A stretch of DNA of 64,000 bases from Rhynchosporium graminicola (GCA_900074885.1 FJUW01000007.1:1230704-1294703), one strand, 5' to 3'; shown: positions 13,196-25,160, counted from the first letter of the stretch. Program-made: numbers and translations. The notes: generated from the sequence alone by a model not told the origin.

Positions 13196-15443
13196 ACATC
13201 ATGGAAAGTGCCGTGCTGCGTGTGTAGACTGATTTACTTACCGGCAGTCTGGCGTGACATGCATGACCCCATGCAATTCGCACTCATAAGTCATAACGGT
13301 CTGGCAGCGGAAACGAGCCTATCAGACCAGACTTGAGCCCTGCTGCATAGCTGTAATGGGTCTCACGAATCACGCAACGTGCTCATCGCTGCCGGTATTA
13401 TACTTATATCATACTTATATCATACTGCAGCGCGCGCATGGCAAGGCGACGCCGAGATTCTTCGTCCCATCACAGCGCTCTTCCTTCCTGATCATCCGTC
13501 TCGCAGAAAGATGATCCAAGTGATACTTATACCCTGGAAGACGCTGGCCTTGAGCTGCTCTCCATATATTCCAAAGAGTAAGGCCGAAGATACTCAAAGT
13601 GGGCAACTGCATATTCCTTCCTATCTTTCATCCCGCGGGAGGCGAGCATGTATGACAATACTGGCTCAATCTTCCGCGGCGTGTACAGACAAGTAAGTAG
13701 TAGCTGCACTCTACCATTCGTTGCTTCTTTCGCGGCACAGGAACAACTTTTCCGGGAGAGAGAGAGGTAAGGAGACTGGGAATAGCCGGTACAACATGAA
13801 AGCTGCTGCTTGTCCCAATACAAAACCGTTGGTTGGTATCCGAACTATCGACTATGCCAGTCCAATCGTCATGTTGAGCTAAAGCTCAAGGGGCATGTGG
13901 TATCTGAAAGAAAAGGGAGGCGTTATCGGAACGTTCTTCCTCTTGTTCCTGGCAGCCCATCTGGACCCTTACCTTTAAAGCTGTAATATTAAATCTTCAC
14001 TTATCAGCACTGTAGTAAGATCGCTTGGTGCCTGTGGCGCATCCAAGTCCCTCCTGATCGAGCCATCGTGTGACTGACTCAGATAAGAGTAATGCTTCAA
14101 AATATGCTGCATTGATTGAGTCTCAGTCCGCAGCCTCAAATCCGTGACATGCGGCTTGGCCCGACACGATGGATATTTCGAAGCAGGGATAGAATTCCCC
14201 CAGTTACCCACGTCTCAGGCGTTTTTCCTAGAGACTCTGACTAGACCTTCCGTTCGTTGTGCCCAGGTCGTCACAAGGAGATGAACATTGGATCATTCAT
14301 GTATATCCGATCTGTTAGAGAAGGTGATGGTGAGCCTTTTTGCATTAAAAAGAGCCTCGTCTTGGCTTCACGACAGATGCTACACTTTCTTCACCAGCTC
14401 ACGTGATTCAATCATATGCTATCTGAGATTTTCTCCCTTACAAATATTCCGCTTCTGATTCGTAAGGTCTCTCTCTATTCAATCAAAGGTCTATTTGGCA
14501 ATCGGCATTCCTGCGAATCCGGGAAAATGGGACAGCGGCGCCAGGCGGGGGCCTCTTCGGTCATGTGATCCAAATCACTTGAGCAATTTTGAAGCCTCTC
14601 AATTAATCCCTCGTTTGTCTCATGCCTCTCCGCGACGATTCTACATATCGACTATAATTTCACCCTCATCAGCTACGCAAAGCAGCATGCGAGCTCATAC
14701 GTCGAACGGTTCCATATGCAATGAGGCGGTCTACAAAGCTCATGCAAGCCAATGGATATGCTACCTATCGAGTTATCTTTCGTCAACCACCGATAAAATC
14801 TCTGGGCACAGGGTCCACTATTCAGAGTCACCTTTAGCAGAAGCCTTGTTAAATCATGCTCGTTTCTCTCACTTTCAAAGCTTGAATATTGCAGATTCAC
14901 AGGTTGCATGGGTCGTACCAAAAGGATGGATCAGAGTAAATGTTTTGAAGAGCGAGGCACTTTACACAGCACATGAGAGTATGTCTGCATTCTTCCATTT
15001 GCTCAAGAAACTTCAAGCGAGGCTCTTCTATCCCAGTCATCACCATGCTTCTCATGCAGGTCAGGTCACTGCTGTTCGGGGATCTAGACTGCTCGAAAGC
15101 GGTGATTGGATTCCCTTGAGCTCAAATGTTGCCCCGCGTCTGTTCCACGGCGCCTATGTAGGAACCATTGTGAACTTGAAAATCCACAAATTCCTTTCTT
15201 TGCCCGGAGTCAAAGATAACAAGCCTGGTTTTTTCCATTGTCTCCCTTCCCTATCTTGGTCGTTTGGCGTTCTCTTTCAGTTATGCTGGATTTGTTGTAC
15301 TCGCCTTGCCCTGCACTTTGTCTATCCCGCATTCGTTTCACGTTTTACAATTAGCAAGGCTGCGAGATTATCAGACCCATTATCAATCAAAGCTCCCATG
15401 CCTCTCAAGCACTCATCGTCTGATTCTTTAATTGACGCTCAAA

Positions 15444-16679
15444 ATGGGTGAACTCCATGGGGCTGTCTCGTCCCTCCTGGACGCATTCGCTCGTGGAATT
15501 GCAATCATCACTGCTCATAGGAAGCGACGGAAGAATGGGCGCATCCCTATCGATCAATTGAGTAAATCTGCGGAGACTCATTTGAGTCAGTCTTTGAAAC
15601 AGAATTGGACAGAGGTTAGAGATGCTTATGGAAGGATTTGGGTCGATTTGGACCTGGATTTGCTGACGGCGACGGTAAGCATTGTTGCTTGGATCATGAC
15701 CTCTTATAACCCATTAATTTTGGATGCGAAAAAGGGTGCGTATTTTCTGAAAAGCAAATGCGACTTCAATACAATAGTGCCGAACGAATGGCTTTGCGCG
15801 CGGGATAAAATACACAGCCTTGATCAGGTCGCTAATTTCATTCCAGCTGAAGCTCGATCATCCCTCCAAGCGATCATGTTCCGCCTCAACGCTGGATTTG
15901 TGTCGGTGATAGAGCGCTTTACCAAAGGGCGTTCTAATTCAGCAGACTATGAAGTCCTCCTGAATCTTTCGAATTCGTCCCGTCTAGAAGCCATCTCTGC
16001 CTTCCAGCAACTTTCCCATCGTCTTTCTCGTCCTTCTCTCGCTCTCCCACCAGGTCCACGTAAATCGAACTACAAATCCTCTGCTGCTCATCGTGGCAAG
16101 AAAATAATTGCGCCATCATCTGCAAAGCACTCAAAACGTGCCCATCACAGTGCGAAAAGTCCATCTGAACCGTCCATTTCCATCACACCTCTTGGCCCAG
16201 CGTCACCCGATAGATGGGTCCGTCCTAAAGCAGGCAGGAAGCTTTCTCTAGAATCCAGATCATCAGGCCCTTCTACACCTAACAAGCAACGAAGCTCCTC
16301 GAAGCCGTTGGCTCCCCTGGCGCCGTCCGCTGTTCCATGTCCTGCATCAGTAACACGCACATCTCCTCCACGTCCTACGAACCAGTCGCACCTCCCGTCG
16401 CCTAATTCTCTAGAATCACATCCATATAAGAATGAAGATGTCTCTATGCCAGCCCAGCCTCACAGACTCCATACCGATGTGCCGAGAGCTGACCAGCGAG
16501 AATCTTTCATGTCATTCGCCTCTGACAGCACGAAGCTGGGCGAAATTCCTGAGGATAAATGGGCAAAAGGAAACATTTCAGAGGGTGAAAGGTTCCCTAT
16601 CACGCCGTTCTATCCTGTACAGCCTTACCAGGTGCCGGAGAAGCCGAAATCAAGGTTCATGAGATTATTCGGGAGATGA
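15444..16679 (+). CDS. Fungal protein with N-terminal helical domain and disordered tail; apparent 1-base frameshift
   Basis: The protein starts MGELHGAVSSLLDAFARG and continues as a charged helix (AHRKRRKNGR). At about 15631-15635 the sense shifts: the frame open from there reads DLGRFGPGFADGD up to a GTAAGC donor at 15675. A 172-bp intron (15675-15846, ends TTCCAG) then joins to AEARSSLQAIMFRLNAGFVSVI. As I remember this fungal family, a block like D-L-x-R-F-G-P-x-F-A-x-G-D-x-x-A-R followed by L-N-x-G-L-V is typical, so I infer one A lost from a GGAAAGG run. With that base counted the exons total 355 codons. Without it and without splicing, a continuous 411-residue frame also exists, because the intron (172) minus the lost base keeps phase. 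The C-terminal half is Ser/Pro/Lys rich and probably disordered, ending KSRFMRLFGR. The role is unknown. It could be a sequencing error, a pseudogene, or a genuine intronless variant. Confidence 0.7.
   Translation: MGELHGAVSSLLDAFARGIAIITAHRKRRKNGRIPIDQLSKSAETHLSQSLKQNWTEVRDAYGRIWVDLDLDLLTATVSIVAWIMTSYNPLILDAKKGAYFLKSKCDFNTIVPNEWLCARDKIHSLDQVANFIPAEARSSLQAIMFRLNAGFVSVIERFTKGRSNSADYEVLLNLSNSSRLEAISAFQQLSHRLSRPSLALPPGPRKSNYKSSAAHRGKKIIAPSSAKHSKRAHHSAKSPSEPSISITPLGPASPDRWVRPKAGRKLSLESRSSGPSTPNKQRSSSKPLAPLAPSAVPCPASVTRTSPPRPTNQSHLPSPNSLESHPYKNEDVSMPAQPHRLHTDVPRADQRESFMSFASDSTKLGEIPEDKWAKGNISEGERFPITPFYPVQPYQVPEKPKSRFMRLFGR
15675..15846 (+). other. Proposed intron inside the 15444-16679 gene
   Basis: It begins GTAAGC and ends TTCCAG, with candidate branch-like GCTAATTTC shortly before the 3' end. 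Its translation in the open frame (SIVAWIMTSYNPLILDAKK...) is unlike the flanking family domain, which supports intron status. Confidence 0.6.
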
Positions 16680-18313
16680 AGTCCGCGAGGAAAGCGGCTG
16701 GAGAATTGGTTGGACGATCATGGTATTTCGATTCAAGTACGTGGGAACATTTGGGTTCGTATTTTAATGGTTACTGTGATTTGTTGAAAGAAATTTGCTT
16801 GGAACTTTGCAAAGTCCGTACCCTGTATCTAGATAGTTTATGATTCATGATTGGCGAGTTGAGTTTCTGGATGGAAAAGTTTGGTATTCACTAAATAATA
16901 GAGGAATTACCTACATTCTGTTTCTCATTCATTTTGGCGATGGCTCAGGTTTTCAGGGGGATTAGATGCCATACTGATCTAGTTCAGGCTTCTTGAAGTG
17001 ACTCAAGGCTTCAGACTCAAAAGAATTTGAACTGGAATAGGAAAAGCTCCAAATCAAGTAGGCCACCCGAGATCCTTTCCAAATTTAATCCTTCCCAGCT
17101 CTGTAACAATACTCAAGTGAAGTCTTCTAATAATTTCGTTGTTCTTAACGCGTAGGCGAAGTCGTAGGTGGACAACGAAGCTGCTTCCGGACTAAATTTG
17201 CATGCCTCAAGGTAATCAGTACCACTAAATGAGAAGTGGTCTTCACAGATCACAAACTCTCATCTGAATCACTCGATTAACTGAAACTTACGATTCCCGG
17301 AGATATACATCCAAGGCCTTTGGGCTTCCGCAAATGGGAGGATGTGAGGGACCACTTTTTGTCCCTCATCCCAGGACATTTTTCGCTATTATTTTGAAAT
17401 ATCGCCCTCTTTAAATCACCTTCTTCCTATGACTAGCTGATATTATCTAGCCGTACGATGGGCGGTATCTTAGAGATGTGATAGGGTTTAACTGCCTTGG
17501 TTGTGGACAAGCTCTTTGCAACATACGGGCAATAGCCCTGTCACTACCGTCAACAACTACAACTGGGAACTAACCCCAGCTTGTATCCCTCAGATCAATT
17601 GAGGATATAAGCGAAGCAATGAGTCACAAGCTTTTCTCTCATCGGCCACATGTTCAATTGTTGCAGTTCTGTCCGATATTTTTCGTTGGCTGACCAGCGG
17701 CTCACCTTTGTTGACTTTCACCTCGGCTATCGCAGCCAACAATGTTCAACGTGCACACAGCTCACCGCTCAACCAAATAGCCGTTGGGCTGGGATATCTG
17801 TAAGGTCCATCTCTGATATCCGAAACAATTTGAATGCAGAATTCGTGGCTGTCAATTAGTCCTCGCCCTTGGGGTGAATATAGGGATGGGGCCATCCAGA
17901 CCTTAGGTCCTCTTCCATTTTTCTCGCCTGGAACTTCCCATTGGGCAGAATTGGCAGAACAATACATACTCCCAGCCCCCTTTTCCTAAGAGGTGGATCT
18001 ATCATGCCCGTCAATATGAAAGTCACCCACAATAGCAGCCGCATAATATGGGGAAGACAATGGTAAGAAGAAGCTTCCGCGGACTGCCGCCGAATAAGCC
18101 TGGCTACATAAATCCCCAGGACCCTCCCACTCTCTCAATCCTTCTGCTTTCTCCAAATCCTTTCCGTTTACTGAATCTCCCTTACGATAAAATTCAATCC
18201 AACAACTTTCAAGTGCATTGCACGTACAGAATCTTCGCACACACAATCGCCCATTCAAACATCCATCCACCTCAATAAAAACCATTGAAACTCATCTCAA
18301 GACTTCATTCAAG
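16680..18313. other. Intergenic
   Basis: It holds the 3' flank of the upstream gene and the promoter and 5' UTR of the SANT-like gene. Frames of 60-99 codons at 17650-18285 look like chance. A pyrimidine- and CA-rich stretch at about 18180-18300 just before the ATG at 18314 resembles a fungal 5' UTR. I see no RNA gene or repeat. Confidence 0.45.
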
Positions 18314-19197
18314 ATGTCTCCGACCCACCCTCGCTACGCCGGCAAGTCTGTGAATCGCAACGAGGAACTCCGCGCTGCTGGTCTCTTCGACGTCCATTTC
18401 CATCACGGTGTACTCTTGGTACGTGACCTAGAATCCCTCCTGTCCTTACTTTCAATGCCACACGATTCTCTTGAGACACTATCATCTTTTGACAGAACTA
18501 CTTGCTAACTCGCCATTTCGTACAGGACGCACTCTCACCCATACCCTCACTCGCCAAAACCATCCCCTCTACTCCTGAGAAGTCAATCACGCTCCCGCCT
18601 AGTTATCACCCAAGCGTTGGCGGCAAATTCTTGGCCTCTGGTCCACCACCTCCTCCTCGCAACCGTCCCTCCACCAAGCCAAAGTCTCCTATCGCCAAGT
18701 CGTCTCTCATCAAAAAGAGCTCGTATGCCGTCACCAAGGACATGGTCCGCAGACTGAAGTGCAAGAAAGTCAAGACCGCCACTCTCCTTTGCAATCGCCC
18801 TGCCTGGAGACCATCACCAAGACTTCCTGACCAGATGGAATTCGCTACTTCAAAGCCAGGTACCTCGTGGACTCGGTACGAGCATGAGGCTCTCTACGTT
18901 CTTCTCGTGGCACAGCGAAACGAGGAGATTCAGGGTGATACTTCAGTTGTACCACTCAAAGACGCAACTCTCTTCACGAAGATGGTCGCTGAGCTCGAGG
19001 CTCACTTCGGCGTTGAGCGCACTTCAGATTCTGCTCGTGTTTACTGGAACAGGTATGGACGACAGAAGTCCGGTTGGGATGAGCGTTGTGGTGTCGAGCC
19101 TGGATGCAGCCTTGTAACTTCAGCTCAAGGTTCCAAAGCAGCTTGTGATGTCGCCCCCAAGAAGGTTTTCAAGAGACTTTACCAGAAGCGTTCGTAG
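18314..19197 (+). CDS. SANT/Myb-like DNA-binding protein (fungal)
   Basis: Two exons, 18314-18418 and 18526-19197, with a 107-bp intron (GTACGT..TACAG), giving 258 residues. The start MSPTHPRYAGKSVNRNEEL is the first ATG after a pyrimidine-rich leader, and splicing gives a clean frame. Residues 36-110 are Pro/Ser/Lys rich (a PPPPPP run, KPKSPIAKSS) and probably disordered and basic. Residues about 147-222 form a SANT/Myb-like unit: SWTRYEHEALYVLL (tryptophan plus first helix), ATLFTKMVAELEAHFG (second helix) and RTSDSARVYWNRYGR (third helix with the conserved aromatic), ending SGWDER. Such domains bind DNA or histone tails; a nuclear regulatory role is inference. It is the last intact gene before the RIP island, whose border lies about 0.65 kb downstream. 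Confidence 0.8.
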
Positions 19198-19870
19198 GCT
19201 GGCTGAGCGAATGAGAAGGGTATTGGCGCATGGAAAGGATATGGAGAGTTTGTTTGCTTTTGATCGAGTTAGGTGGTTAGGAAAATTGACACCAGTAAAG
19301 TCCAGAGTAATTCCCTACTTTTGAATGTGACCTTATATCATACGTCTTGATATACATCCCGTGAGTTTCGTAATATTGATTGTGATTTTGTATGTGAGGC
19401 TTATATATATCATGTCGCTCCTTCGTGACCTTATGACTTCAGTACATCGAGGTCCAGCAAGTTCGTCTCCAATGGACGAGATCTAGCCAGGCATCATCCA
19501 AAATCTCCTTGGTAAGATGACTCGGTAGCTTCTTTTACTATGAAATAGTTGAAAGTGCCCGCGGAGATCCTGCAAAGTCTGATTTCCACACCCGACATTT
19601 ATAGCACATCTACGATATCTGCTCATCCGCTATTTCGCGTATCGTTATAAAAAGCCACACTATCGTAGAACTTTTCCTGATCGAGAAGAAGTTCAGACTA
19701 AGATATCGCAAGGTTACGTTGATCTTCAGAGTAAGGCATAGAGTAGTTGAATGTTGTTAGTTGTATTGCAGTACTGATTACTATGGAGAGTTGACTAAAG
19801 GTATTATCTAGGAATATCCGCACGGACCATGCACGTGACTACAGTCACCTGATCCACACTAAGACCTATA
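19198..19870. other. 3' flank of SANT-like gene and transition to TA-rich island
   Basis: Composition is still normal, with CA and TG present, up to about 19,850. After about 19,870 these dinucleotides all but vanish and TA steps dominate. No gene is seen. A small inverted repeat (GTGACT..AGTCAC) lies near 19845-19858, at the border. Confidence 0.55.
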
Positions 19871-20149
19871 TCCTCGTAATATACCCCTCTGTAGAGATAC
19901 TATAAAGTCAGTAACTTCTATAGGTATAAGTGATCTAATTTCCTATAATTAGTCGATTATACTATCGTATGCGTACGTATAGTAATACCCCTAGAGACTA
20001 GTACTATACCTCGATATCACGTGAACTAGATAAACTACAGGTTCCGTAATTCCTTTAAGATACGTTAGCCTTTTAATTAATATCTATACCCCTTATTCTA
20101 GGTATAAAACAGTTATATTCAGTATTACTATAAAAGCCTAAAGGTCTTA

Positions 20150-21443
20150 TAAGCTAAGTGGTTTAGTAAAACCGTCTGCCGCGTTCTCTTTTAAGGGTAT
20201 ATACTAAGGGTCTAAATAACCTCTAGCGATCTCCTAGCGTAAGTAATAGAATTTGATATCGATATGCTTAGTACGTTAGTATAATTCAAGGTTCTCCGAT
20301 AGAGATAAAGCTTCCTGATTATCGCACTATATCTTTATACTCCTAGATTCTAGCTTATTATAGCCTAGCTCCTTTAGTACTTAGCGTATCCATGATACTT
20401 CTCTAGTAAAGGCGCATATAGCTATATACTCTACTTCCGTAGAGGCAAGAGCTATAGTAATCTATCGCTTTAAAATAGTTAAGAAAATACCTCCTATAAG
20501 GAAGAAATAGACTCCGGTATATAATACTCTATTAATTCGGTTACTAGCCTAATCAGAGTCACAGAAACCTCTTAATTTTATCTTTTCTCTATTAGTAACG
20601 TTTCCTTCGTAAGTCGTAGTATAGTACTTTATATCTTATAGATATATAAGTACTCTCTTAGCGCTCGTAAGGTATTAAGGTAATGGATTTATTAGAAATT
20701 GTGATAATATAGAGTAGTAGTATAGTATATCCTAGCGAGTATAAGCTAGATACTATAAACTACTATAAAGCTATTAATATAGCTTAATTTCTTATAGAGT
20801 AGCTACTCCCTTGAATTTAACTATAGAAACCTCTGAACTAGTAGTAAAAGGCGTATCAGCGCTCTTATAGTTAGTTATTTCAAATCGATCTAATATCTTA
20901 TTAATATATTTATCTTAGTAAAGAGAAATCGTCTTCTTCTTTCTATCACGTATAATTCTGACGCTAAGGAATTATTTAGCTAATCTAGCTAGTAGAATAT
21001 CGAATATAGTAAGAATCTTATTCTTAAGCTCTTTAAGAGCTAGTCTAGCCTTTAAGATAACTAGAAAATCGTCGATATAAGTAATAATAATTATTCTAGT
21101 TTCTTAGTTAATATATATGTAATTATCAGTTTATAAAGATATAAAGTCGATAATACCGAACTCCTTATATAGTATCTCTTGCTAGAGATATGGAGACTAC
21201 TTCAGACTATATAGAGCCTTTAGTAAGAGTATATATTTATTATTTATAAGTCTACGCCTATATTATCTGAAGAATAGCGGCAATTTAATATATATTTAGG
21301 TATCAGCTTTACTATATAAGAATACCGTAACTATATTAAGCTATTCGACTTCTAAGTCGTATTTAGCTGCAATTACTAAGGCTATTTTCTAAGTAGAAGA
21401 TTTATAGACTCTAGCGTATATTTAATCGTAATTATAACTAAAT
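20150..21443 (-). pseudogene. Copia element F remnant: reverse transcriptase and RNase H
   Basis: Read on minus, the block begins with the start of a Copia RT (YDLEVE followed by an LxIVTVFLY-type segment), then ALYSLK, the catalytic region as TYIDDFLVI near 21060, and the RNase H terminal motif ADGFTKPL (about 20170-20200, the right place for the polyprotein end). Stops fall mainly at Trp/Gln sites. The gag, protease and integrase halves are missing: the remnant stops abruptly at 21443 where the 125-bp island begins. The 3' LTR should lie between about 19,870 and 20,110, but I could not fix its ends. Its relation to E is unclear: opposite strands, complementary halves. Confidence 0.8.
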
Positions 21444-21568
21444 TGTAATGGTCACGTGATAGTCGGTTGTATATGTACGGTGTTAGGCATATTCAGCATG
21501 CGCTGAATATTGTGATCTTTTGGTCCAGATGGCGTAGTTGGTGTGAGCCTAACCTCAACCCCGTTACA
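21444..21568. repeat. 125-bp un-RIPed island with TGTAA..TTACA ends
   Basis: It starts TGTAATGG and ends CCGTTACA, short inverted termini of the kind found on LTRs or small inverted-repeat elements. CA and TG are abundant, unlike both flanks. It contains a hairpin: ATATTCAGC (21489-21497) pairs with GCTGAATAT (21502-21510) around ATGC. It also contains TGGCGTAGTTGG (21530-21541), a perfect match to the tRNA A-box consensus, but no B box. The flanking pentamers differ (TAAAT and CTATA), so no TSD is seen. It separates the oppositely oriented Copia remnants F and E. It could be a small solo LTR or a tRNA-related short element. Confidence 0.55.
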
Positions 21569-23020
21569 CTATACGTCTAAGGAGAAGAAGATCTATATAA
21601 TTAACGAAAATCTATTTATTATTAAAGAGACCTCCGGCGCAAGATACGCTAGCTTTCCGGGTTTAAGCTTACTTATAGTAGTAGAGTAAGCTATAGTCGA
21701 TATAGAGCTTTAATATAGACGTATATATTACGCTAGCTTTAACGTAGTACGACGCACTTAATCCATAGTTACTAGTATAAAGTTTATAGAGCTTAAGACT
21801 AGTAGAACTCGCCTTTACGTACTATATGAGAAAGGCCGACCTATTCGGAAGGTTAATAAGGTATTAGCACGTGCACGACCTATCAGATCAATAGATGAAA
21901 TCCATATAGATATAGTATACCTTAAACCTAAGGGTCTAAATAGTTACTCTTATGCCTCTATCTTCTTATACGCTTATTTGACTAGAAATTAGGCCTTTAC
22001 TTACGCTAAGAAGTCGGATACATACTTAGCTAATTAAAAGCTAATTAAGCTAGCCGAAATATAGTATTACTATAAAATTAAAGTATAGAGATATAATAGG
22101 GGCAAGGAGTACTCTTCCTCTCAGATGAAAGAGCTTACTGACTACCTTGGAATACTACTAGAGGAGTCTACTTTATATACTTTAGAGTAAGATAGAAGAG
22201 CTAAACGCTCTATACGTACGATTATCGAGAAAGTATATATAGTTATAGTAGATCAGAATATACCTAACAATATATATCCGGAGATTCTACTCGCTTGTAT
22301 ATATATCGCTAACCTTACTTCTATCTCTAGAGTAGAAAAGAAGACTCCTTTTAAGTGCTTCTAGGATGATATTAAGCTAGAGGTAAACTATACTCCTTCT
22401 ATTAAGTATCTCTATATATTAGGATATCCTATCTTTATACTAATTAATAAGAAGAAGAGAGTCTAGAGCTATAAGGTAGCTCCTAGAGCTAAAAAGGGTA
22501 TTCTAGTGGGATTTGAAGGTTATAATATCTATAGATACTTAGTTAATAGAAAGGTAGTTCGTACCTCTTATCTACGATTTGATAAAGATAGCTTAGTTAT
22601 AGAACCTCACGAAGAAGACGCTATAGTTATACCTTAAACTAGGAGTAATTCTATCGATACTTTAAGCTAAAATTAAGATATCGAGGTTACTAGTGCTACT
22701 ACTTCTAATATAGATATAGTCTCGGAAGATAAAGTCGATAGTAGTACGGATACCGAATCTATAGTTATAGACGAAGTTCTAGTACTAGAAGTCGATATCC
22801 TAGAGCAAGTTACTATATAAAAGAAGCGTAGAAGACCTCTTAGATCTAAGAACTATATACTAATATACGTTCCTAGGGCTATATATTCAGGTCGGAACAT
22901 AAATCCGACTTTAAATTCGACGCCTAAGGTAACCCCGGAACCAAATAATAGCTACTTCTATACTATCTCTCTATTAGAAGAAGAGATAGAGAGTACTAGT
23001 TAGTATCGACTCGCTTTTTA
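21569..23020 (+). pseudogene. Copia element E remnant: pre-integrase and integrase
   Basis: Read on plus: a GAG-pre-integrase segment (ARYASFPGLSLL), then EKGRPIRKVNKV, the integrase core with IDIVYLKPKGLN, KEYSSSQMKELTDYLGI and RSIRTIIEKV, and the C-terminal stretch GILVGFEGYNIYRY with VRTSYLRFDKD. It stops at 23020 where the LTR of element A begins, so RT and RNase H are missing. Stops fall at Trp/Gln sites. It is a different Copia family from A: the integrase wording is distinct. Confidence 0.8.
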
Positions 23021-23494
23021 TGTTGGATTTATAACTAGTACCTTAGTCAGTTTACCAGTACCTTAGTCAGTTTTATCTGCATCGGCATATATACCCTGTA
23101 CCTTGTCAGTACATGGTCTTAGTACCTAGTTCAGTACCTTGCGCATGTACCTTATTGTACCTAGCACTTATACCCTGTACCTTATCCACAGCCTGTACCC
23201 TGCATACTCTATTAGAGTTACTATGAAGGTTCTCGATAGAGTTATACTACTCCCTAGTACGTATATCGTACTTCTAGAGGTTTCTACTAACGTAGTATAA
23301 TTCTACGGAATACGCGTCTTCTTCTATAGAGTTCTATATTACGTAGTATAGAATATTCTAGAGAGCTCACATAGCTATATAAGTAGCTAGAATCTCTCCT
23401 GTAGTTAGCTCTCTTCAAGTAAGCAAGTAAAGCAATTCGTATTAATCACGTATTATTCTGACCTTTTAGCTGATTTCCACTTTTAAATTCTATA
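23021..23494 (+). repeat. Copia A 5' LTR
   Basis: About 474 bp, aligning along its whole length with 39331-39807 and 58710-59203. The first 160 bp carry repeated GTACC motifs. The 3' end is assigned by alignment and may be off by a few bases. Confidence 0.88.
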
Positions 23495-25128
23495 TAATAG
23501 TAATTCACTTAGTGAAATCAGCTAATCAGACGCTTCCTCCTTCGATAGATCTCGCCTAAACTCGCTTCTGTTACTCCTTACCGATAAAGGAGCTTTCTGA
23601 TTAAGTGTTATTTAGTTGTTTTCAATAACTCTTTCGCCTAGAGCTAGCTAGTAAGCTAGCCCCTTTGAGCCCTATTAATAAAGCTATAGCGAATCAGACT
23701 CGTGGCCCTTAACCCTAAGACGAAGTTATAGGGAAATTATAACTTATAACCTCTCGAAGCCTTTAGAAGTAGAGACGACCTAGTGACCCTAGATACGAAA
23801 GCTAAGATCTTATTCCGAGGTGCCTATAGCTACTGCCGACTTAGTTTAGAAGCTAGGCCTTGTTAAGTAGTAATATATAGCTTCTGATTGCTATTTAGCT
23901 TAGTATATATCACAGGTCAGCTAATATAAGCTACTATTAAGTATAAGAAGCTATCCTCGGAGAGAGTTACTTAATAGTAGTACTTAAGGCGCTATAAGGT
24001 AAAGCTAGGCCTAGTAGTAAGGTTAATTTAATAGCAAATATAACAGACGTAGTTACTATATACTACTATTGATTTTAACTAAGCGAAAAACTCGGTTAGA
24101 TAGTAAGCTCGGCGTAGCTACTATCTTTTTCAAGGGTAAGATAAGGTTAGTATCTTTTCAAGCTACTTAGTAGCTTATACGAGTAAAACTCGTACTTTTA
24201 AGACCTCTTAGTACTTAGTACTATTTAACTGCCTATAAGGAATCATATCTTCCTTTAAGGGAGATAAGCTAGTAGGCCGCTCTAACTATATAGAGTAGCT
24301 TAATACAGCTAGCCTCTACTTAGAGGTAAATAGCTATATATCTTATATCGATAGTACTAAGACTAAGCCGAGCCGAGCTTACTACTTTAAATCAGAAAAA
24401 CGTATTAACGCGTAAGGCGAAAAGAGAGTAGATTATACTTCTTACTCTCCGGAGCTAGCGATTAAATACTATAAGAGATTAGCTGATTTTGAGCGTATAA
24501 ATAAGAAGGCTTTAGGCGCTATTAAGTCGATTATATCACTTGAAAACCTCGATAGATTTAAGGATAAGACTAGCGCAAAAGACCTATAGGAAGCTATTAT
24601 AGCTACCTACGGTTCTATTAGCCTAGAGAAGATTAGTAGGTATATAAATCGTATTATTAATAATACCTACTCCTCCTATAAGAATATAGACGAGTATACT
24701 AGCGTAATTCAAGCTAGCTCAGTCTACTTAAAGTAGCTTAAGTATAAGATTCCAAAGCCTATACTAGCTAGCCTTATATTCAAAGGTTTACCTAGTTCTT
24801 TTGATTCTTTTGCTTCTAGGAAGTATGAAGAGATCTCTAATAACCTTTCTTCTATCGATATAGAAGGCTTAATAAGAGATCTTATATCAGAAGAGGCTAG
24901 AATAAATACTTCTACTGATTTATAAGCTAATAAGGCTTTTAAGGGGAAGAACTCGAAAGGCAGTAAGAAGTATAGTTACTATAATAAAATAAACTATATA
25001 GAGGCAAATTGCTATATAAAGCACCCTGAGCTAATACCTAATAAACCGACTAATAATAAGAAGAAGTCGAAAGGTAAAGGCGCTAAAGAATCAAAAGAGG
25101 AGTCTACTAAGGCCCTTATGAGTTCTTT

Positions 25129-25129
25129 C

Positions 25130-25160
<31 letters not shown>

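Larger units (their letters stand above)
10655..15443. other. Gene-poor 4.8-kb stretch with microsatellites
   Basis: I could not support a gene here. Several frames of 60-134 codons exist on both strands but show no domain, conserved intron pattern or protein-like composition. It holds two microsatellites (listed separately). One unusually long frame, 14495-15451 (318 codons, first ATG at 14687), has no recognisable product and is discussed in the findings. Base composition matches the flanking gene regions, not the RIP island, so this is not an old transposon that I can recognise. Confidence 0.5.

Noticed and set aside
13379..13823. Overlapping frames of 105 (+) and 98 (-) codons
   Set aside because: They overlap on opposite strands and neither resembles a known protein.
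21523..21568. A tRNA gene in the 125-bp island
   Set aside because: The A-box matches, but the D-stem cannot pair and there is no B box or anticodon arm; at most a tRNA-derived fragment.
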